Shown here piece by piece: positions 8,199-17,028 of a DNA stretch of 64,000 nucleotides. Within the stretch, counting starts at the first letter, position 1, and every line of letters starts with the position of its first letter. The notes beneath the pieces were generated by a model, which made no database searches, was not told where the DNA came from, and saw only the letters and a program-made list of their open reading frames with translations. A program made the position numbers and the translations under genes. Source of the stretch: VRUE01 sp963762205 (lineage in GTDB: Bacteria > Actinomycetota > Thermoleophilia > Solirubrobacterales > 70-9). The stretch is taken from the NCBI GenBank assembly GCA_963762205.1, contig CAVXJZ010000003.1:62001-126000 (forward strand), read 5' to 3'.

Positions 8199-8615
8199 TT
8201 GGCAGCGGCACGCGAATATGAGCTGGTCCTGATGCTCGACCCCGGGCGCGACGCCCCTGCTCGGGACGCCCTCGCCCAGGAGGCGAAGAGCCAGATCGAG
8301 GCGGGTGGCACGCTCAAGCACGAGAACGACTGGGGCCTGCGCAAGATGGCCTACGAGATATTGCGCCGCAACGAGGCCGACTACCGCTGGTTCCGGTTCG
8401 AGGCGCCGACAGAGCTGCTCGAGAGCCTCGACCACAACCTCAAGATCGCCGACGGGGTCCTCCGCTTCCGGATCTTCAAAGTGGACCCGGACTCGCCGGT
8501 CATGGTCCCGCCCGCCGTCGCCGCCCCGGTGCCCGGGCGCGAGGGCCGTGAGGGGCGCGATCGCGCCCCTCAGGCGGCCGCCGTCGGCGAGGCCGACGGC
8601 GATTCGGCCGAGTAG
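8199..8615 (+). CDS. rpsF: 30S ribosomal protein S6
   Basis: Small-subunit ribosomal protein that binds S18 on the platform of the 30S subunit. The 138-residue product has the S6 pattern: REYELVLMLDPGRD at the start, GLRKMAYEI (conserved basic patch) in the middle, ADYRWFRFEAP, and VLRFRIFKVD near residue 95. The tail after residue 100 is a Pro/Arg/Asp-rich extension, common in actinobacteria. The TTG start at 8199 is supported by the nearby -10 element and by the conserved N-terminus beginning a few residues later. First gene of the classic rpsF-ssb-rpsR-rplI cluster. Confidence 0.95.
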   Translation: MAAAREYELVLMLDPGRDAPARDALAQEAKSQIEAGGTLKHENDWGLRKMAYEILRRNEADYRWFRFEAPTELLESLDHNLKIADGVLRFRIFKVDPDSPVMVPPAVAAPVPGREGREGRDRAPQAAAVGEADGDSAE

Positions 8616-8728
8616 CGCCACCGAATAGCGCCGCGTTTTGCGGGGATTGCCACGGGCCGGGGGCGAAGCGCGCCGGTGCCGCTCTTAGACTGGAACACGT
8701 AACCAGCGAACTTGAGGAGTGAGAGCCA

Positions 8729-9213
8729 GTGGCGGCTTCGAACGTGAACGTGGTTGTGATCACCGGGAACCTGACCCGGGACCCGGAGTTGCGCAGCACA
8801 GGCGGCGGGACATCGGTCTGCAAGATGCGCGTGGCGGTCAACAGCCGCCGCAAGGACGGCCAGACCGGCGAGTGGGTCGACAAGCCCAACTACTTCGACG
8901 TGACGGTCTGGGGCGCGCAGGGCGAGAACTGCGCCAACTATCTGTCCAAGGGCCGGCCGGTGGCGGTCGAAGGGCGCCTCGACTGGCGTGAGTGGGAGGC
9001 CAAAGACGGCGGCGGCAAACGACAGAGCGTCGAGATCATCGCCAACTCGGTCCAGTTCCTCGGCTCGCGCGACGGCTCGGGGGGCGGCCAGAGCGGCGGC
9101 AACGGCGGCGGCTTCAGCCCCAGCAGCGACGTTCCCGCGGACACCTCGGACTTCGAGGGCGCGGCCGCGCCGGCGGCGGCGGCGGCGGCGGGGACGACGA
9201 CATCCCCTTCTAG
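8729..9213 (+). CDS. ssb: Single-stranded DNA-binding protein, C-terminal tail out of frame
   Basis: Binds and protects single-stranded DNA at forks and repair sites. The N-terminal OB fold (about residues 1-110) is clear: NVVVITGNLTRDPELR, CKMRVAVNSRR, NYFDVTVWG, YLSKGRPVAVEGRL. A Gly/Ser/Ala-rich linker follows. The invariant acidic tip DDDIPF that binds partner proteins is present but in the next frame, ending at a TAG at 9211-9213. A one-base loss in the GCG-repeat/G-rich tract at about 9160-9195 explains this; with it restored the protein is 161 residues. Left as is, the frame runs on through rpsR into rplI. GTG start with GAGGAG upstream. Confidence 0.93.
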
Positions 9214-9269
9214 GCGGGCCGCGCCGGACCGGCACCGAGCCGGTCGATCTGTAGGATTCCCGGCTCGGC

Positions 9270-9539
9270 ATGCCCAGGAGCAAGGAGACAGGCACACCCT
9301 CATCGGCACGGCGCGGCCGGCGACCGACCGACCGCATGCGCCCGCGCAAGTACACGCGGATCAACTCCGAGGCGGTCGACTACAAGGACCTGAGCCTGCT
9401 CCGCCGCTTCCTCTCCGACAAGGGGAAGACCCGCGGCCGGCGGGTTACGGGGCTCTCGCGCAAGCACCAGCGGCAGCTCGCGGTGGCTGTCAAACGCGCC
9501 CGCGAGATCGCGCTGCTGCCCTACGTCGGGGAGAGGTAG
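9270..9539 (+). CDS. rpsR: 30S ribosomal protein S18
   Basis: Ribosomal protein of the 30S platform and partner of S6. The 89-residue product contains DYKDLSLLRRFLSDKGK and the signature TGLSRKHQRQLAVAVKRAREIALLPY. The N-terminus is basic and somewhat long (PSSARRGRRPTDRMR). ATG at 9270. It lies between ssb and rplI as expected; expression is likely coupled within the ribosomal operon. Confidence 0.96.
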   Translation: MPRSKETGTPSSARRGRRPTDRMRPRKYTRINSEAVDYKDLSLLRRFLSDKGKTRGRRVTGLSRKHQRQLAVAVKRAREIALLPYVGER

Positions 9540-9547
9540 CGGCCGCG

Positions 9548-10000
9548 ATGGCCCAGGCGGTGCTGCTCGAGGACGTCGAGAAGCTGGGTCGGCGGGGCGA
9601 CCCGATCGACGTCGCTCCCGGCTACCTGCGCAACTACCTGATCCCGCGCAAGCTGGCGATGCCGGCGACCGCGGGCGCTCTCGAGGAGGCGCAACGGCGC
9701 CGCGACGCGGCCGAGAAGGCGGAGCGCGAGCGCGCGGCCCGCGAACTCGAGGCCGCCTCGCTGCTCTCCAAGACCGTGCTGACGATCTACCAACGCGCGG
9801 GTGAGGACGGCAAGCTCTTCGGCTCGGTCGGGCCGAAGGAGATCGTCGGCGCGATTCGCGACGCCCGCGAACTGCGGATCGACCACCGGAAGGTCCGCCT
9901 CGAGCAGCCGATCCGCGAGATCGGCACCCACATGGTCGAGATCGAGCTTGCCGACGGGACCGTCGCCTCGGTGAAGACGATCGTCACCGAGGAGAAGTAG
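9548..10000 (+). CDS. rplI: 50S ribosomal protein L9
   Basis: Elongated two-domain protein of the large subunit near the L1 stalk. The 150-residue product begins MAQAVLLEDVEKLGRRGD; the canonical N-terminal L9 signature (PGYLRNYLIPRKLA) follows at about 24-37. A long charged helix (EEAQRRRDAAEKAERERAARE) joins it to the C-terminal domain (LFGSVGPKEIVGAIRD). It starts 8 bases after rpsR, so translation is probably coupled. Confidence 0.96.
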   Translation: MAQAVLLEDVEKLGRRGDPIDVAPGYLRNYLIPRKLAMPATAGALEEAQRRRDAAEKAERERAARELEAASLLSKTVLTIYQRAGEDGKLFGSVGPKEIVGAIRDARELRIDHRKVRLEQPIREIGTHMVEIELADGTVASVKTIVTEEK

Positions 10001-10122
10001 TCCACCGAGACTTTCCGAGGCGGCTGACGAGGCGGGCCCGGGCCCGCACGAGGCTCGGCTGGGCACGCTCGGAGCGCGCCACCCTCGCCCTCGCGGCGGT
10101 CGCGCTGGGCGGCGCGGCAACC

Positions 10123-10704
10123 GTGCTCGCCGGCCAGTTCGCCCGCATGCTGACCCGCCGATCCCAGGAGGGGCCCGCCGGCGAGGCGCTGGTCGAGGCG
10201 GCGCCCGCGGCAGCGCTCGACACGGTCGGCGTCGCCGTCGTCGGCTACGAGGAGGCGCCTCGCAGCGAAGCGATCCTCTTCAACCTGCTCGCAGGCTTCC
10301 TCGGCTCCTTCGCCGTGGTGCGGCTCTCGGCCTGGGCGATCCGCGCCGGCCACGGGCCATTCCGCAACGTCAGGGTCGGCGGCCGCCACATCCACCACTT
10401 CGTGCCCGGCATCCTGGTCGGGTTCGGAGCCGGGACCGCAGCGCTACTCACCGACAATGACGAGCTCGAGCAGCACCTCGCGCTTCCGATGGGCGTCGGC
10501 ATCGGCCTCACCTTCGACGAGGCCGCCCTGCTGCTCGACCTGCGCGACGTCTACTGGACGCGTGAGGGGCTGCTCAGCATCCAGCTCAGCCTCGGAGCCA
10601 CCGCGATCCTCAGCATCGCGATCCTGACCGGCCGCATGCTGCGCCGCGGCGAGCGGCGCCAGGAGGCCGAGGGGCTGATCCCGGCGCCGCGCGATCCTGC
10701 CTGA
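10123..10704 (+). CDS. Integral membrane protein with HIHHFVPGI motif, function unknown
   Basis: A 193-residue ORF with about four hydrophobic segments (about residues 49-65, 95-110, 120-133, 150-170) and a His-rich motif GGRHIHHFVPGILVGFG between the first two. The His cluster could bind metal or mark a conserved but uncharacterised actinobacterial family. The GTG start at 10123 is probably too late: upstream in the same frame runs a clear hydrophobic stretch (ATLALAAVALGGAATV), so the real start may be a CTG near 10024 or may be hidden by an indel. It sits between rplI and dnaB. Confidence 0.65.
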   Translation: MLAGQFARMLTRRSQEGPAGEALVEAAPAAALDTVGVAVVGYEEAPRSEAILFNLLAGFLGSFAVVRLSAWAIRAGHGPFRNVRVGGRHIHHFVPGILVGFGAGTAALLTDNDELEQHLALPMGVGIGLTFDEAALLLDLRDVYWTREGLLSIQLSLGATAILSIAILTGRMLRRGERRQEAEGLIPAPRDPA

Positions 10705-10843
10705 GGGGGCCGGTCGGCGGCCCGACGATTCTTTTCACGCCGTTTGCGGACTGGCGCCCTGTGCCCACACCCGGGCTCTGGTTTGCTTGCGCGAGGGTCC
10801 GGTGGAGCGAGTTCCGCCGCCGGGGATCCTTAACTAAGAGTCG

Positions 10844-12268
10844 ATGGCCCAAGCTCCCACATCCCAGGTCCCGCCGCAGAACATCGAGGCGGAGGAATCG
10901 GTGCTCGGCGCGATGCTCGTCGCCGAGCCGACGATGACCAGGGTGATCGACGAGGTGAAGCTGAACGCCGAGGACTTCTACCTCGAGAAGCACGCCGCGA
11001 TCTTCCGCTGCATCCACGACCTCTACGCCTCGTCGACCCCGGTCGACGAGCTGAGCATCTCCGAGGCCCTCGTACAGCGCAACCAGATCGAGGAGGCGGG
11101 CGGGCGGCACTACGTCTCCGAGCTCGCGGCGAAGGTGCCGGCGGCCGGGAACGCCAAGCACTACGCGGAGATCGTCCAGCAGAACTCGCTGCTGCGCCGG
11201 TTGCTCGGGGCCGGACAGGAGATCCAGGGCTGGGTCCACGAGCGCGACGGCGAGCCGCGGGAGCTGTCGGAGCGAGCCGAGAAGCTGCTCTTCGACGTCG
11301 CCCACAAAGAGCAGGCGAGCGACTTCCGGATGCTCTCGGAGATCCTCCACGAGGAGGTCGACAGGCTCGAGAAGCTATCGACCGGGGAGCTGGAGCTGAC
11401 CGGCACCCCCTCGGGCTTCCGCGACATCGACGCGATCACCGGCGGCTTCCAGCCCGGGAACCTGGTCATCGTCGCCGCGCGCCCGGCGATGGGCAAGTCG
11501 GCGCTGGTCGCCAACATCGCCGAAAACGTCGCCGTGAAAAAGGAGCTCCCCGTCGCCTTCTTCTCGCTGGAGATGTCCGAGGTCGAGCTCGCCCAGCGCT
11601 TCATCGCCTGCCGGGCGCGGATCTCCGGCGACAAGCTGCGCAAGGGCCAGGTCTCCGAAAAGGACTGGCCGAAGGTGGTGAGGGCGGAGCGCGAGCTGTC
11701 GCAGGCGCCGCTCTGGTTCGACGACTCCTCCGACCTCGGCATGCTCGACCTCAGGGCGAAGGCGCGGCGCCTGCACGCTCAGGAACAGGCGCGGGGCGGC
11801 CTCGGCCTGGTGATCGTCGACTACCTGCAGCTGATGCGCACCGACGATCCCCGCGCGAACCGGGTCGAGCAGGTCGCGCAGATGAGTCGCGGGCTGAAGA
11901 TCCTCGCCCGCGAGCTCGACGTCCCGGTGCTGGCGATCTCCCAGCTCTCGCGAGCGCCCGAGCAGCGCCACCCTCCGAAACCGATGCTCTCCGACCTGCG
12001 CGAGTCCGGCTCCATCGAGCAGGACGCCGACCTGGTCGCCTTCCTCTACCGCGAGGACTACTACCGGGATCGCGACGAGGACCCCGACGGCCTCGCGGAA
12101 GTGATCATCGCCAAGCACAGGAACGGCCCGATCGGCGCCCCCAAGCTGGTATTCCTCGACCGCTTCCCGAAGTTCGCCGATCACTCGGGCTACGAGCAGC
12201 CGGTCGAGCAGCCGGCCGGCGAAGGGGCGCCGATCGAGGACACGGCGGCCGCGGGGCCTGACTTCTGA
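10844..12268 (+). CDS. dnaB: Replicative DNA helicase DnaB
   Basis: Hexameric 5'-3' helicase that drives the replication fork. The 474-residue protein has the N-terminal primase-interaction domain (NIEAEESVLGAML, about 13-115) and the RecA-like domain with Walker A ARPAMGKSAL (about 212-221), FFSLEMSEVEL, Walker B VIVDYLQLM, and the SQLSR / DLRESGSIEQDAD motifs. No intein is present. Its TGA stop overlaps the ATG of a dnaC-like gene by one base (TGATG), which suggests co-expression of helicase and loader. The ATG at 10844 follows CTTAACT, a possible -10. Bases 10705-10843 hold a weak GTCGG/CCGAC hairpin after the upstream gene and this promoter. Confidence 0.96.
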   Translation: MAQAPTSQVPPQNIEAEESVLGAMLVAEPTMTRVIDEVKLNAEDFYLEKHAAIFRCIHDLYASSTPVDELSISEALVQRNQIEEAGGRHYVSELAAKVPAAGNAKHYAEIVQQNSLLRRLLGAGQEIQGWVHERDGEPRELSERAEKLLFDVAHKEQASDFRMLSEILHEEVDRLEKLSTGELELTGTPSGFRDIDAITGGFQPGNLVIVAARPAMGKSALVANIAENVAVKKELPVAFFSLEMSEVELAQRFIACRARISGDKLRKGQVSEKDWPKVVRAERELSQAPLWFDDSSDLGMLDLRAKARRLHAQEQARGGLGLVIVDYLQLMRTDDPRANRVEQVAQMSRGLKILARELDVPVLAISQLSRAPEQRHPPKPMLSDLRESGSIEQDADLVAFLYREDYYRDRDEDPDGLAEVIIAKHRNGPIGAPKLVFLDRFPKFADHSGYEQPVEQPAGEGAPIEDTAAAGPDF

Positions 12269-13002
12269 TGGCCGTCGTGAACAGCGACCCCTTCCGCGAG
12301 CGCGCATGTCCGCTCGGCGTCTGCGACGGGTCCGGTTGGATCCTCGGGCCCGAGGACGTCGCCCGCCCCTGCGAGTGCCGCGAGCAGCGGCTGAAGAGAG
12401 GGCGCAGCAGGGGGGTCGCGTCGGTGATCCCGCCGCGCTACCGAGGCGTCGGCTTCGACCGGCCGCCGGTCAGCGACATGGAGCGGAAGCCTGGAGACGA
12501 AGGGGGCGATCGCCGAGGTCCGCGGCTACGTCGAGGGCCTCGACGAGCGAAGCTGGACGCCGGGCGCGGCCTCTGGCTCTTCGGCGACACCGGCACCGGG
12601 CAAGACGACCCTCGGCGATGCTGATCTCGAAGGCGGCACTCGAGGCGGGCCACTCGGTCGCGATCTACTCCCTGCCCAAGCTGCTGGCCCGTATCCGCAG
12701 GACCTACGATTCGGAGACCGGGCGGCGACTCCTACCTGTCGTTCTTCGAGCGACTGACCTCGGTCGACCTGCTCCACATCGACGACCTCGGCGCCGAGAA
12801 GCGCTCCGACTGGGTCCTCGAGCAGCTATACGCGCTGATCAACGAGCGCTACGAGGAACAGCGCTCGATGTTGATCACCACGAACCTCCCCCACGGGGAG
12901 CTCGAGGAGCAGATCGGCGAGCGCACGGTCTCGCGGCTCAGCCAGATCTGCGACGAGGTCGAGCTGCGCGGTCACGACCGTCGCTACGGCCAGGCCGCCT
13001 AG
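12268..13002 (+). CDS. DnaC/IstB-like AAA+ helicase loader, multiply frameshifted
   Basis: Reading across frames reconstructs an AAA+ ATPase of about 240 residues. A Cys-rich N-terminus (CPLGVCDGSGWI, CECREQRLKRG) resembles the zinc-binding start of DnaC/DnaI-like loaders. Then come PPRYRGVGF, Walker A GDTGTGKTT, Walker B VDLLHIDDLGAE and the sensor segment MLITTNLPHGEL. Five small insertions (about 12486, 12546, 12598, 12612, 12720) must be removed to keep this frame; together they add six bases, so the first and last frames agree. A start overlapping the dnaB stop supports a helicase-loader role. Either a decayed gene or sequence errors; I favour errors, because the coding signal is intact in every segment. 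Confidence 0.75.
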
Positions 13003-13125
13003 CCGGCTGAAAGCGCGGGTGGGTTTCGCCGGCCAAGGGAGGCGGGGAGCGTGGCGTGCTCCGCACCGAGCGCCGAAAGCCGCCGGCATGCACCCCACCC
13101 GCGTTTTCAGGACAATCTGCCCGTC

Positions 13126-14496
<1,371 letters not shown>

Positions 14497-14508
14497 GCCG
14501 GAGGATGC

Positions 14509-15288
14509 CTAGCCGCCGGGGCTGAGCGGCGTCGGCCCCAACGAGGTCAGCTTCCAGCCGCCGTCTTCGGACTTGAGCGCGTAGGCGTAGGGCTTGCCGT
14601 CGATTCCCCAGTAGATCGCGAAGCCGGTGTCGCCGTCGACCCGGAAGCTGACCAGCGCCCCGTCGGGGGTGTCCGGGGACCTGATGCCCGTGGCCTGGCT
14701 GAGTCCGGCGAGCACCGCCGCGCAGTCCTTGCCCTTGATCTGCGGGCTTTTTTCGGCGATCAGCTTGAGCTGCTTGACGTTGCTGGCGGAGAGGTAGGTG
14801 TCGCAGACCTCGGTCCAGTCGCCGCCGAACATCGCCCGGTAGAGGGCCGCGATCGGCAGCATCGCCGCCGCCCGTTCGTCGGCGGCGGTTTCCTCGCCGT
14901 ATTCCTGGATGCTGTTGTCGCCGCCGGGTGTGCGGAGGGTGTCGCTGCGCTTGCCCTCGACCGGCTTCGGGTGATCGTGCTTGACCGGTTCGCCGGTGAA
15001 GCGGAAGTTGCCGTCCGAGCTGCCGGCGTCGCCGTTCGAGCTGCCGCCGTTGCCGCTGCCGTCGCCCTTGCCACCGCCCGACTTCGAAGAGCCCTGCCGG
15101 GCGCCCTCTTCCTTCGAAGAGCCCTGCCGGCCGCCGTTCGACTTCGACGGGCCTTCGGCGCCGGCCGTGCCGGCCCCGGTCGTGGTCGTCGAATCGTCAC
15201 CGCCGCCGCACGCCGACAGAGCCGCTGCGCAAAGAGCAGCGGCCAGCCCGGCCGAAAGTCTCGTGGCACCCCCCATGGCCAGGGCCAT
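14509..15288 (-). CDS. Putative lipoprotein with low-complexity linker
   Basis: A 259-residue exported protein. A lipoprotein signal ends in LSAC (after LAAALCAAA), followed by a long Ser/Gly/Lys linker with a repeated RQGSSK unit (about residues 40-85). The C-terminal half (about 130-259) contains ALYRAMFGGDWTEVCDTYLS and paired Cys residues (CDTY and KGKDCAAVL). It resembles the NTF2-like small lipoprotein domains common in actinobacteria, but I cannot name it. The start may instead be the ATG at 15276. It is divergent from the TetR regulator, which may control it (inference). Confidence 0.7.
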   Translation of the reverse strand: MALAMGGATRLSAGLAAALCAAALSACGGGDDSTTTTGAGTAGAEGPSKSNGGRQGSSKEEGARQGSSKSGGGKGDGSGNGGSSNGDAGSSDGNFRFTGEPVKHDHPKPVEGKRSDTLRTPGGDNSIQEYGEETAADERAAAMLPIAALYRAMFGGDWTEVCDTYLSASNVKQLKLIAEKSPQIKGKDCAAVLAGLSQATGIRSPDTPDGALVSFRVDGDTGFAIYWGIDGKPYAYALKSEDGGWKLTSLGPTPLSPGG

Positions 15289-15296
15289 TTTAGCGG

Positions 15297-15324
15297 TTGT
15301 GAAACGCCGCCCCTGCTCTACAGT
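15297..15324 (+). promoter_or_regulatory. Promoter of the TetR regulator (leaderless)
   Basis: TTGTGA (15297-15302), a 16-base spacer and TACAGT (15319-15324) make a good sigma-70-type promoter. The -10 ends one base before an ATG at 15326, so transcription would begin at the in-frame GTG at 15332, which is taken as the start codon. Confidence 0.5.
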
Positions 15325-15331
15325 CATGGCT

Positions 15332-16024
15332 GTGGCTCCCGAGAGACGCGTGGCTGAGTCGAGCGAACGGCTTCCGCGCGGTCGGCACGGATTGCCCCGC
15401 GAGGCGGTCACCGAGTCGCAGCGCAACCGCATCATGCAGGCGATGATCGAGGTCGTCTCCGAACGCGGCTACCCCGAGACCCGTGTCGTCGACGTGATCG
15501 AGGCGGCCGGCGTCTCCCGCAAGACCTTCTACGAGCTCTTCTCGAGCAAGGAGGACTGCTTCCTGGCGACCTACGACGTCCTCCTCGGCAACCTGCTCGG
15601 CGACACCGCGAGGGGTTTCGAGTCAAAGCCGGGCGCTCCCTGGGCGGAGCGAATCGCCGGCGGGCTGGGCGAGCTGCTCAAACACCTGGCCGAGCACCCC
15701 GACGAGGCGCGCTACGCGATCATCGAGGTCCTCGCCGCGGGCCCCAAGGCGCTGGCCCGGCGCGACGCGGCGCTGCGTCAGTTCACCGGCTTCCTCGACG
15801 CGGGCAGGGCCGAGACCTCGGTAGAGCTGCCCGGGATCACCTCGCTATCGATCGCCGGCGGGATCAACGAGCTGCTCTACAGCGAGATCCTGCACGGGGC
15901 GAGCGCCGCCCTGCCCGGCCGCCTGCCCGATCTGATGTTCTGGATCGCCCTGCCCTTCCTCGGCCCGGAGGGGGCGGCGCTGGAGCGCGACCGGATCGCC
16001 GCCTCGATCGCCGCCGAACAATGA
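15332..16024 (+). CDS. TetR-family transcriptional regulator
   Basis: A 230-residue one-component repressor. After an Arg-rich N-terminal arm (RLPRGRHGLPRE) comes the TetR helix-turn-helix (about 30-75): RNRIMQAMIEVVSERGYPETRVVDVIEAAGVSRKTFYELFSSKEDCFLATY (shown as the family pattern, with VSRKTFYELF as recognition helix). The C-terminal ligand-binding domain is alpha-helical. GTG 15332 is preferred over ATG 15326 because the -10 element sits immediately before the ATG. Divergent from the lipoprotein and convergent with the secreted protein at 16097. The regulated genes and ligand are unknown; the adjacent envelope and mce genes are candidates. Confidence 0.88.
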   Translation: MAPERRVAESSERLPRGRHGLPREAVTESQRNRIMQAMIEVVSERGYPETRVVDVIEAAGVSRKTFYELFSSKEDCFLATYDVLLGNLLGDTARGFESKPGAPWAERIAGGLGELLKHLAEHPDEARYAIIEVLAAGPKALARRDAALRQFTGFLDAGRAETSVELPGITSLSIAGGINELLYSEILHGASAALPGRLPDLMFWIALPFLGPEGAALERDRIAASIAAEQ

Positions 16025-16052
16025 GAAGGGCGGCCTTGCGGCCGCCCTTCCC
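16025..16052. terminator. Bidirectional hairpin terminator between tetR and a secreted-protein gene
   Basis: AAGGGCGGCC and GGCCGCCCTT pair around a TTGC loop, right after the TetR stop codon. It separates two convergent genes and could end transcription from both sides. There is no long U-tract. Confidence 0.6.
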
Positions 16053-16096
16053 CACCCCTGATTCGCCCTGAGCCTCGAAGCCCGGGCTGCCGGGGC

Positions 16097-16873
16097 TCAG
16101 CCCTTCGGCGTGCAGGGCCGGACCACGGAGCCCTTTGCCTTGCTGCCGTCGGCGAACACCGCTTCGCCCTGGGCGAAGAGCGAGCCGGTCGGGCACCTGG
16201 CCGTCAGGTAGCTCTTCTGCTTGCCCTTGTACTTGAACTTCTTGTTGATCGTCAGCGTGAAGCTCTTCACCGAGCCGGCGCCGTTGGCGATCTTCGGAAT
16301 CGTGGCCAGCGACTTCAGGCCGTACTTGCCGTTGTGGATCTTCGAGACCACGACCTTGGTGACGATCGCCGCCGCGATCGGGCTCGAGAGATAGGCGTGG
16401 ATGTAGATCGTCGTCTTGCCGCCCTTCTTGCCACCGTTGAAGGCGAGCAGCTGGCTCTTGACCGGGATCGGGGCCTGTTCGGGGAAGAGGACCTCGACGC
16501 CGGTGTTGCCCTTGCCGACGATCGCCTTCGGGCAGGCCTTCTTCGCGTCGCTCGTCGTCCGCGCTTCGAGCTTGCCCTGCTTGCAGGTCGGGTAGCCCTT
16601 GGCGTCGATGCCGCCGTTCTTGTCCGTTTCGACGATGAACTTGGTCAGCGCCGGCGGATGTTCGCCGTTCGCGGTGGCGAACTTGCCGGAGACGGTGAGC
16701 CCGATCGGGGCCATCGTCCTCTTCGGCAGCTTCTTCGGGGTGATTCCTCCGTTGAAGGTCAGAATCAGGTTGCCCGCCCTCACCACGGTCGGCTTGTAGG
16801 CATTGGCGACGCCGGCGACCATCAGGGCGGCGATCGCTCCCAGGGCCAGTGTCAGAATCAGGCGCTTGCGCAT
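16097..16873 (-). CDS. Secreted protein of unknown function, paralog of the gene at 29498
   Basis: A 258-residue exported protein with a Sec signal peptide (MRKRLILTLALGAIAALMVAG, cleavage after VANA). The mature part is basic and beta-rich by appearance, with conserved segments CPKAIVGKGNTG, YKGKQKSYLTARCPTG and FADGSKAKGSVV, ending in PCTPKG. The same segments, in the same order, occur in the product at 29498-30277, so the two are paralogs. Start ATG 16873 was chosen because it begins the signal peptide and has GGAG upstream; an earlier ATG would add 16 residues. It lies downstream of the mce operon on the same strand. No known family recognised. Confidence 0.75.
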   Translation of the reverse strand: MRKRLILTLALGAIAALMVAGVANAYKPTVVRAGNLILTFNGGITPKKLPKRTMAPIGLTVSGKFATANGEHPPALTKFIVETDKNGGIDAKGYPTCKQGKLEARTTSDAKKACPKAIVGKGNTGVEVLFPEQAPIPVKSQLLAFNGGKKGGKTTIYIHAYLSSPIAAAIVTKVVVSKIHNGKYGLKSLATIPKIANGAGSVKSFTLTINKKFKYKGKQKSYLTARCPTGSLFAQGEAVFADGSKAKGSVVRPCTPKG

Positions 16874-16933
16874 TTCGGTCTCTCTTCTCCTTTGCGGCCC
16901 GGTCTCCAGCTTCCTGGCCATGTAGACAGCGTC

Positions 16934-16984
16934 GGTAGGTCTGTCCCTCCCGGCAACCTACCAACAATTGCTACTCCGGCAACC
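16934..16984 (-). promoter_or_regulatory. Repeats upstream of the secreted-protein gene
   Basis: GGTAGGT (16934-16940) and ACCTACC (16956-16962) form a perfect 7-bp inverted repeat. CCGGCAACC occurs twice (16950-16958 and 16976-16984) as a direct repeat with 26-bp periodicity. They lie between the end of the mce operon and the secreted-protein gene. Possible operator; no experiment or known consensus supports it. Confidence 0.3.
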
Positions 16985-17028
16985 CGCCTGCGGGCCGAAA
17001 GGAGCGGCCGGGACTTGTTGCGATCGGG

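Noticed and set aside
8729..10000. SSB-L9 fusion protein
   Set aside because: Produced by a lost base; rpsR lies in between in another frame and rplI has its own ATG and normal length.
15054..15140. Tandem repeat of GCCCTGCCGG(G/C)CG type in the lipoprotein gene as a regulatory repeat
   Set aside because: It simply encodes the RQGSSK repeat of the Ser/Gly linker.
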